A DNA stretch of 64,000 nt, taken from positions 11,435,904 to 11,499,903 of the forward strand of contig OZ038436.1 of assembly GCA_964036275.1 (NCBI GenBank), in the 5' to 3' direction. This DNA comes from Litoditis marina (taxonomy: Eukaryota; Nematoda; Chromadorea; Rhabditida; Rhabditidae). Numbering within the stretch: the stretch's first letter is position 1; every line of letters starts with the position of its first letter. Both the position numbers and the translations under genes were made by a program. Positions 59,859-64,000 of the stretch are shown piece by piece. The notes beneath the pieces are model-generated. The model ran no database searches and had not been told where the DNA came from. It saw only the letters and a list, made by a program, of their open reading frames with translations.

Positions 59859-62800
59859 TACCGGAAAGGGGAAGATAGAGAGAAAATGGAGGTAGAGAGA
59901 GAGAAAGAATCAAACGGCATACCATGTCACCATAAGAAAACGTGGTGTGTATGTGATCAAGTTTGCTCACAATTTTATATTTAAAACGTTGTTTCAATTA
60001 ATTTTGCATCAAAATAAACATAATACGTTTTCTTAGTGCTCGACTTATAACTATTGGTTGCGCTACATTTAAGCGCGGGAATATGAAAAATGGCAAGCAA
60101 TCTAACAGAAAAAAACAAATCAAGTGATTATTGATTGAATTACGTCGAAAACTCATTTTGACCAGAATCGCTGATCTTTCCAAGTTGTCACCTCGATTTA
60201 AAACCTTATTTTTTTATTTTCCAGAAGATTCTGCGGCTGCCAATAACCCCCCGCCTGAAATTGCTGGATCCGCCTTCTTCCATCCAGGCGGAGTATGTTA
60301 TTGATTTTTCTTTCCTATATGTGATCTACTTACACGTTAAACCACGTGTATATGATACGCGCAAGCGTAAAAACATGTAAACATCTGAGTTATGTTCACA
60401 TTGACCTAGTATGTGTGGAAAGTGAACTCTCCTTCGCAAATAGAGAAATGAACTTTTTGGTACTGTAGCTTCCCACGAGTTTGTATTTCAAATGGTAAAT
60501 GGGAGTTTGTAGTTAGGTGAAAACTCTTTTTCTAACGTTGTCATTGTTTCTTTAAGGGAAACCTTATAACTTATCAACCAAGTTGAAACTTCCACCCTTC
60601 CAGTCCTCGTCCGCGAGTAACCTGGACCGTTCTCGTCTGCGCCTCGGTTACTTCGTTTTCACCACATTTGGTTCACTTTTGTCGGACGACGACAACGCCA
60701 TCATCAACAGTCATATCATTGGGGCCTCCGTGGATGATGCCACGAAAAGTATCAGGTTTGTAGTTTGTACTTTTTGGGGTTGGAGATTTGTTGATATTTC
60801 TTTCTCGAGGGTGGGTTCGAAATTGAAACTATTTGTTTCGAGAATGACTAGTATGCTTGGTCAGGAACCGGTATTTTCAAGACGCTCAAGTCTCGAATTT
60901 CGAAAGATACGCGTGCGCGTTCCTAGTAACTGAAAAAATCGTTCTCGGACCGAAAATTTGTAGATCAAATTTACGAAGATGATAGTCCTCTATCCACAGT
61001 GCCCAACAGTTTGATGAAACCTAAACATGAGACTTTGTCTACAACAATTTATCACATGAGTTTTCTTTGTTGTGGTTTATTTCGATCTTTCAATCATGGT
61101 TAGTTTTTGATTCTATTCATACTCGTATTCAGTCTGCCCTCCGACAAGCCGGTGACATTCACCTTCTACCACCTGCAGAAGAGTGGAGTCAGCAACCCGC
61201 GATGCGTGTTCTGGAACATGGAACTGAAGTAGGTTTGAGAACAATAATACTCATCGAAATATAGTTCAAATGAAACTTATTAAACCCTGAAACTACTGCG
61301 GAAGAATCTGAGAAAGAATTTGAAGTTTAAATTGTAAAGTGTTTCTCTGCCATCACACAAAACTGTTCATGGACGTGAACAAAAACTTAGAGCTCGTTGC
61401 TTTTTAGTGTAGAGATGGCAGCATGGCAGTTTTCACTCAATATTCAAAATTTCGATGATTGGAGAAAAGAAAAGGAAAATTGAGCTTCAACTGTGCATTT
61501 CGTTTGAGAAGACTAACTTTCCGAACCAGCTGATAATTTCAAAGACCCATGATACAATAATATTATGATTTCAATAACTATATTCAAAAGGTTGTTGAGT
61601 TGAAACATCAAATTAACATAAAGTATTGTTTTAGGCAATGGAGCAGTGAGGGTTGTACTCTTCTTTCTACCAATAGCGAATCTTCTGAATGCGCCTGCAC
61701 TCATTTGACGAGGTAAAGTTGGTATAGGATAAAATAGAACGGAATTGTTATCAAACATTTGCTTTAAAAAAAACGCTTATGAGAGGACGTAAGACCCAAA
61801 AACCTGAGAATACCAGAGTTGAAAGTTCGAGAGGTAGACTGGTTCACTCAGATGTTTCACCAATCGCTTATAACACGACGAAAGCCGAATCGAACAGTGT
61901 TGTTTTTTCTAATGTCAAAAGATCAGTAAACAAAACTGAAAAACACTATAAATTGTGCGAATTTGTGTCATTTTTTGACGAGAAACAGTTGGTAAACTGA
62001 CTCAAATGTTTCGAGAATACTGTAACTAGAGGTTTAGGTCATTAGAGCATTAGAGTACAGAGATTGGAGATTGCGCAGAGAACCAGGTACTGGGAAAAGG
62101 GTAGTATCACTTTTGAAAGGCCCGGTCTCAAATCCCGATCGTGTTCAAAAAGCGTGAGTGAGTGAGACGTGGGAAACACATCACAATTCGCGAACGTGCC
62201 ACGAAAAGTGCCAACTCGGTTATTTCTCTTCCCGTTTTACGTGACTTTTATCTTCACCAATCGATACACATGTTTTCCTCAGTTGTAGTGTTTCTATTGT
62301 CCTGTGTTTTTTCGAACACTAAAGTGAAAGTCAAAAAGGTGTGAATGAGAATGAGTTGAGGGTCAAGTTAATAGTTCATTCGTAGAGAATGAAGCCTGTT
62401 TGTTTGTAATTCAGTTCATGCCGTTGTTAGACAGAAGTATAGTTTCAGTTTCGAAATTCTGATGGACGTGAAATGCAGAATTTGCCAAAGTACAATAAGA
62501 GGCACCAAAATGAATTATTTAGCTTCACCATTCACGTGAGTGTTTCATCTCTCCTACTTATTCTGATCATCTTCCAGTTTCGCTATCCTGATGGACGTGA
62601 GTGGGCGTGTCTCTCGCTACTCGGGCACTCTGGCCTCAGCTCTGGACGTCGTTTCCATCATTGGATGCGCCATCTCAATCGTCTGTCTCTCACTGTCACT
62701 CATCGTTTTCTCCTGCTTCAGGTTTGCGAAATGATCAACTATTTGTTGTAGTTTGATTTTGAAACCGCATCAAACTAAAACACAGCAGAATGAAGAAACA

Positions 62801-63629
62801 CACATCGTATTGACTTGTTTTGGACAGAGCGAACCCTTTGTATAAAAAAAGGTAATTTTTTTTAAAGTCAATTTAACTATTTGAGAATTTAACATATTTA
62901 TGCACTCACATCGCTGCGTCACGAAGATGATTGGAGTCACACATTCTTACGAGTTGATGTTGCTTGGGTTCTATCAGGGATTACATCATAGAAAAACATC
63001 AGATTTACTTGCTCAGAGTCATTCGAAATCTGTTTCAGATCTCTGAAAACACATGAAATAGAAAATTAAGAAAAATGGAGAAAAGTAAAAGTCACTTTCC
63101 CCAGTCCATCTCATGTCGAGAGGGACTGAATGTTTCACGATCATTACAAATAGCTTACGACACTTTTATTTTTAGATCCCTCTTCAATCTTCGCAATACG
63201 ATCCACAGAAACCTCTGCTTCTGTCTTCTGGTCGCAGAATTAGTTTTCGTCATAGGTCAGAGAACTATTTGTTTTTATGTTTTTCTGTTCATAGAGTTTT
63301 TTTTTTGAAACTGTACTTCTACCTAAAGTAAATATACTAACGTTGAACCACATCATTTCCAATAGAATCTCATCTTTACCACACTAGCAAACACTGGTTT
63401 CCCGCAACATTACGCTCAGAGACAAATTCAAAAAAAGAACAACAGAAACACATTTGAAATTCAATATTGAGTTCGTTTTTCTGTCACAAAAGTTGTCGAT
63501 CCAGGAATGGACCGTACCGGAAACCGAACCGGTTGTTCGGTGGTCGCTCTTCTACTTCATTTCTTCTTTCTCGCATCTTTCTGTTGGATGCTACTCGAGG
63601 GATATCAGCTGTACATGATGCTCATTCAG
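36437..63629 (+). CDS. lat-2: LAT-2-like adhesion GPCR, 3'-partial
   Basis: 28 exons: 36437-36476, 36936-37004, 38051-38142, 39023-39137, 39372-39515, 40708-40812, 41189-41272, 42726-42829, 43531-43610, 46530-46642, 46902-47026, 47275-47426, 48668-48795, 49418-49490, 54094-54227, 54499-54652, 55224-55368, 55695-55789, 56280-56365, 58197-58323, 58741-58829, 60225-60292, 60604-60755, 61133-61228, 61635-61712, 62578-62721, 63176-63255, 63505-63629. They sum to 2997 nt (999 codons) with no stop and consistent phases. Domain order: signal peptide, EGF half, CLECT, EGF half, RBL, CLECT, HormR, GAIN, GPS, helices 1-3. RBL, HormR, GAIN, GPS and 7TM together are the latrophilin signature; the extra CLECT and EGF favour LAT-2 over LAT-1. 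The protein should sit in the plasma membrane and be cut at the GPS. Helices 4-7 and the tail are beyond the window. Confidence 0.88.
38051..40812 (+). CDS. lat-2: LAT-2-like: CLECT 1 with EPN and WND motifs
   Basis: Exons 38051-38142, 39023-39137, 39372-39515 and 40708-40812, about residues 37-188. Visible landmarks: [51 protein letters not shown] and [12 protein letters not shown] followed by NWND is the classical calcium and mannose-type binding site, so this domain could bind sugar, unlike the CLECTs of the upstream gene. The module enters and leaves in phase 1. Confidence 0.88.
38679..38870. repeat. C/G-run repeat block, locus 2
   Basis: About 20 consecutive C at 38680-38700, then further CCCCC and GGGG runs with GGGGGTGAAAGTGACA. 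Same family as 1568-1880. It is in an intron just upstream of exon 39023. Confidence 0.6.
41189..41272 (+). CDS. lat-2: LAT-2-like: second half of EGF
   Basis: The exon encodes [20 protein letters not shown], that is C4-x-C5-x9-C6 with the usual aromatic and glycine. Together with C1-C3 at 36936-37004 this completes one EGF domain split by CLECT 1. Phase 1 at both ends. Confidence 0.85.
41668..42488. mobile_element. PIF/Harbinger-like element with CTGCGGGCGG ends
   Basis: 821 bp, flanked by TTA on both sides (41665-41667 and 42489-42491). The left end AGGCCCAAACATACTACGGG is mirrored by CCCGTAGTATGTTAGGGCCT at the right. The subterminal regions are dense in (C)TGCGGGCGG words. A 3-bp TTA duplication is typical of PIF/Harbinger. 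There is no transposase, so it is non-autonomous. It is in the intron before the RBL exons. Confidence 0.8.
42726..46642 (+). CDS. lat-2: LAT-2-like: RBL (SUEL-type) galactose-binding lectin domain
   Basis: Exons 42726-42829, 43531-43610 and 46530-46642, about residues 217-315. They read [24 protein letters not shown], then EGQICST...[13 protein letters not shown], then [12 protein letters not shown]...FPETGCP...LQLQYRMRC. These match the conserved cysteines and the AxFG and LxVxYxC features of the rhamnose-binding-like domain that latrophilins carry at their N terminus. The intron before the last exon is 2.9 kb and filled with transposons. Confidence 0.88.
43712..43734. repeat. Perfect 10-bp GC palindrome
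   Basis: TGCGCAGCGC, GGA, GCGCTGCGCA. It is followed by GATTAG and T-rich DNA, which is suggestive of a Helitron 3' hairpin, though CTRR is not met. Confidence 0.4.
44065..44602. mobile_element. hAT-type MITE with CGAG repeats, second genomic site
   Basis: TAGGGTTGTTAA...TTAACAACCCTA ends are flanked by GTATACGT on both sides (44057-44064 and 44603-44610), a perfect 8-bp duplication. The interior holds two AACTCGAAA-type arrays around a 180-bp unique centre. Same family as 10532-10921. Confidence 0.88.
44801..44872 (+). repeat. tRNA-like block
   Basis: TGGCGGATTGGTTAA (A box) and GGTTCGATTCC (perfect B box) are correctly spaced, but the acceptor stem does not pair. Probably a tRNA pseudogene or SINE head. 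Confidence 0.4.
45050..45381. mobile_element. Hairpin MITE with 95-bp arms
   Basis: The left arm, starting ATTAGTATAAAAAACGAGTG, is nearly perfectly complementary to 45283-45381. The loop of about 136 bp is unique. It is in the RBL intron. Confidence 0.8.
46655..46850. repeat. CT-rich microsatellite next to RBL exon
   Basis: (CT)n with CTTT variants begins 13 bases after the donor of exon 46530-46642 and fills most of the intron up to exon 46902. The long-frame ORFs here are pure S/L repeats and not genes. Confidence 0.9.
46902..48795 (+). CDS. lat-2: LAT-2-like: CLECT 2
   Basis: Exons 46902-47026, 47275-47426 and 48668-48795, about residues 316-450. Landmarks: [57 protein letters not shown] and [24 protein letters not shown] is missing, so sugar binding is less likely than for CLECT 1. 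Enters and leaves in phase 1. Confidence 0.88.
48196..48368. mobile_element. Inverted-repeat element, GATCCCGG family
   Basis: TCATCCCATCCTGCG at left pairs with CGCAGGGTGGGATGA at right, and an internal CATCCCACCGGGATGTG hairpin is followed by GAGGCAGAGCGAGAGACGC. Shared with 58390-58560. Confidence 0.65.
48481..48667. repeat. Partial exon copy plus 18-bp ATCGA tandem repeat
   Basis: 48481-48520 (CGGATCAGGCGGTCCCTCCC, then CTCCCCTCGGTTGT) resembles the start of exon 48668 (CCGGACCAGTCTACC...CTCCCCTGGGTTGT). Between them are about six copies of a GATATCGACTATTCTCCT-like unit (48548-48658). Confidence 0.6.
49418..49490 (+). CDS. lat-2: LAT-2-like: charged linker exon
   Basis: 73 nt, phase 1 in and phase 2 out, encoding an acidic and lysine-rich linker ([20 protein letters not shown]) between CLECT 2 and HormR. 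It joins in frame to 54094 across a 4.6-kb intron. Confidence 0.75.
49579..49689. mobile_element. GGTCCTTTAAACTGCAAT hairpin, copy 1 of 4
   Basis: A nearly perfect hairpin of about 110 bp: GGACGAtta...TCGGTCCTTTAAACTGCAAT and its complement. Other copies are at 56371-56511, 56555-56652 and 57745-57851. Confidence 0.8.
49981..50055 (-). repeat. tRNA-derived SINE head, minus strand
   Basis: On the minus strand, GTAATAGCGCAGTGGTTAGC is followed by GCAGGTTCGATTGC. Best-preserved copy of the family seen at 930 and 4196. Confidence 0.65.
50530..50890. repeat. Two-copy tandem repeat, about 180 bp
   Basis: ACATCGAAGAATGCCTAGGT (about 50539) and ACATCGAATGAATGCCTAGG (about 50722), each followed by a TAGCTCTACNCAGAT-like stretch and TCTATCTCTGAA. 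A third partial start is at about 50878. Confidence 0.65.
51840..52125. repeat. CT-rich tract
   Basis: About 285 bp of CTCTCT and CTTTCTTT on the plus strand, in the 4.6-kb intron. ORFs over it are low-complexity. Confidence 0.9.
52880..54093. repeat. Degenerate repeats of the HormR exon acceptor region
   Basis: A CTATATAG...TGTGCATCATTCAAGTGA block, in several copies followed by a CCTATTGCAG-like acceptor, occurs at about 52881, 53551, 53825 (partial), 53946 and 54052. The last copy carries the real acceptor of exon 54094; the one near 53835-53865 is followed by AACAAACGAGTTGTAAAAGA, a decayed version of the exon start. Confidence 0.6.
53085..53410. repeat. C/G-run repeat block, locus 3
   Basis: CCCCCCACC and GGGGGGTGATAG runs with spacers such as ACATTGTACA. 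Same family as 1568-1880 and 38679-38870. Confidence 0.6.
54094..54652 (+). CDS. lat-2: LAT-2-like: HormR domain
   Basis: Exons 54094-54227 and 54499-54652, about residues 475-570. They read [49 protein letters not shown] and CTHKWV. The spaced cysteines, W-x-x-P and N-x-T-x-C are those of the hormone-receptor domain that precedes GAIN in latrophilins. The tail ([17 protein letters not shown]) starts the helical GAIN subdomain A. Confidence 0.88.
55224..61228 (+). CDS. lat-2: LAT-2-like: GAIN domain exons
   Basis: Exons 55224-55368, 55695-55789, 56280-56365, 58197-58323, 58741-58829, 60225-60292, 60604-60755 and 61133-61228, about residues 571-857. Helical subdomain A ([35 protein letters not shown]) is followed by a P/S/D-rich stretch over three exons and then by subdomain B strands ([42 protein letters not shown]). 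GAIN performs the self-cleavage of adhesion GPCRs. Confidence 0.82.
56371..56511. mobile_element. GGTCCTTTAAACTGCAAT hairpin, copy 2
   Basis: TTCTGCTT(T)A...GCAGGACGATTATG is mirrored by a nearly perfect right arm. The hairpin begins about 5 bases after the donor of exon 56280-56365. Confidence 0.8.
56555..56652. mobile_element. GGTCCTTTAAACTGCAAT hairpin, copy 3
   Basis: CGGTCCTTTGAACTGCAATT / ATTGCAGTTTAAAGGACTG with weaker outer arms. Only about 45 bp from copy 2. Confidence 0.75.
57745..57851. mobile_element. GGTCCTTTAAACTGCAAT hairpin, copy 4
   Basis: GGACGATTATGTGGACCAAT...ATCGGTCCTTTAACCTGCAA and the mirrored arm ending CCACATAATCGT. Confidence 0.8.
58390..58560. mobile_element. Inverted-repeat element, GATCCCGG family, best copy
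   Basis: GTATGCTAGAAGATCCCGGC...CATTCCATCTTGCGTC at left mirrors GACGCAGGATGGGATG...CCGGGATCTTCTATCATATG at right. Internal CATCCCGCCGAGATG hairpin. No ORF with family matches. Confidence 0.75.
58836..59000. repeat. GA-rich microsatellite
   Basis: (GA)n and GGGAGAGA from 7 bases after the donor of exon 58741-58829. Similar tracts are at 59499-59584 and 59800-59900 in the same intron. Confidence 0.9.
59499..59900. repeat. Two further GA tracts
   Basis: 59499-59584 and 59800-59900 are (GA)n with AAAGAG variants. Near them, 59670-59730 and 60035-60085 share GTGCTNGACNTATAA...GCGCTACATTTNAGCGC, a small repeat of unknown type. Confidence 0.85.
61635..61712 (+). CDS. lat-2: LAT-2-like: GPS exon
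   Basis: The exon encodes [10 protein letters not shown]...[10 protein letters not shown] and completes the GPS begun by RCVFW in the previous exon. All GPS marks are present: C-x-F-W, W-S, G-C, C-A-C and H-L-T. Cleavage is expected between L and T. The following intron splits the very next codon (Ser), so the N- and C-terminal fragments are encoded by separate exon sets. Confidence 0.92.
62578..63629 (+). CDS. lat-2: LAT-2-like: stalk and transmembrane helices 1-3
   Basis: Exons 62578-62721, 63176-63255 and 63505-63629. [10 protein letters not shown] is the tethered-agonist (Stachel) stretch right after the cleavage site. Helix 1 follows ([20 protein letters not shown] and on), then helix 2 ([20 protein letters not shown]) and helix 3 ([20 protein letters not shown]), with the W-M-x-x-E-G-x-x-L-Y signature of family B GPCRs. 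The next donor is at 63630; the remaining helices lie outside the window. Confidence 0.9.
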
Positions 63630-64000
63630 GTATAACATAAAAATACATCTTAATTTTACTTTCAATAACAACAACGTTAAGCAGTGGGTATCCTGAGCTA
63701 ATTGAATTCTCCTTTTACATAGCACATAAGTACAGATCGCGCCACATTCAACCGCGCAAAAATGGCGTGTATAGCCGATTAGCAAGCGCAGACGCTGCTT
63801 GATGTGAAATCAGCGTTAAATTGAATTTTGATAAGTTAAAACTTTGTAAACATATTGGTAGATTGTTTCGCATACATTTAATTCCTTTCTACTGGTCTAG
63901 CATAATTTTCCGTCAAACTCAATCAATACTACTCGCTAATTCTTGTGATCATTAACTTTTGTTTTGTTCTTCTGTAATGTTTAAAATGAAATAGAAAACA
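63630..64000. other. lat-2: Start of the next LAT-2-like intron
   Basis: GTATAAC donor follows the helix-3 exon. 63700-63790 contains an ATAAGTACAGATCGCGCCAC-like word related to the repeats near 59680 and 60040. No exon is seen before the window ends. Confidence 0.5.

Noticed and set aside
1..64000. CRISPR array, rRNA, intact tRNA, bacterial operon
   Set aside because: No regularly spaced direct repeats with unique spacers, no rRNA, and the tRNA-like blocks lack a proper cloverleaf; the DNA is eukaryotic with spliceosomal introns.

Overview
The window looks like repeat-rich chromosomal DNA of a rhabditid nematode, most likely Caenorhabditis. The reasons are TTTCAG-type 3' splice sites, GTAAG/GTGAG donors, a spliced-leader-like acceptor just upstream of one start codon, AATAAA signals, many small inverted-repeat transposons, and a LAT-2/latrophilin-type adhesion GPCR split over many exons. 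There are no bacterial features. I cannot name the species. All splice sites below were read by eye, and exons were accepted when sites, reading phase and protein family agreed.

Layout. (1) 1-4760 is non-coding repeat: a diverged 1.4-kb duplication carrying tRNA-derived SINE heads, a 530-bp hairpin element, C-rich repeats and a LINE 3' tail. (2) 4761-24842 is a near-perfect tandem triplication with a 6745-bp period. Each unit carries a signal-peptide exon and eight exons for two C-type lectin-like (CLECT) domains. Unit 1 has an extra 1175-bp LINE ORF1 insertion. Units 1 and 2 end at a transposon-like spacer that supplies an in-frame stop. Unit 3 continues into further CLECT exons and ends at TAA 33858-33860. 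(3) A small three-exon gene or pseudogene (28181-28599) lies on the minus strand inside an intron of the long CLECT gene. (4) 33885-36420 is intergenic. (5) 36437-63629 and beyond is a LAT-2-like gene on the plus strand. I reconstruct 28 exons that join in frame for 999 residues: signal peptide, first half of an EGF domain, CLECT, second half of the EGF domain, galactose-binding (RBL/SUEL) lectin, second CLECT, HormR, GAIN, GPS and transmembrane helices 1-3. The rest of the seven-helix domain lies beyond the right edge.

How the genes relate. Both genes are secreted or surface proteins built from CLECT modules flanked by phase-1 introns, so modules can be duplicated, inserted or skipped without breaking the frame. 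That explains both the tolerated array expansion and a CLECT that sits inside an EGF fold. The introns carry several MITE families, including a hAT-type family with perfect 8-bp target duplications, a TTA-flanked PIF/Harbinger-like element and a four-copy hairpin family.
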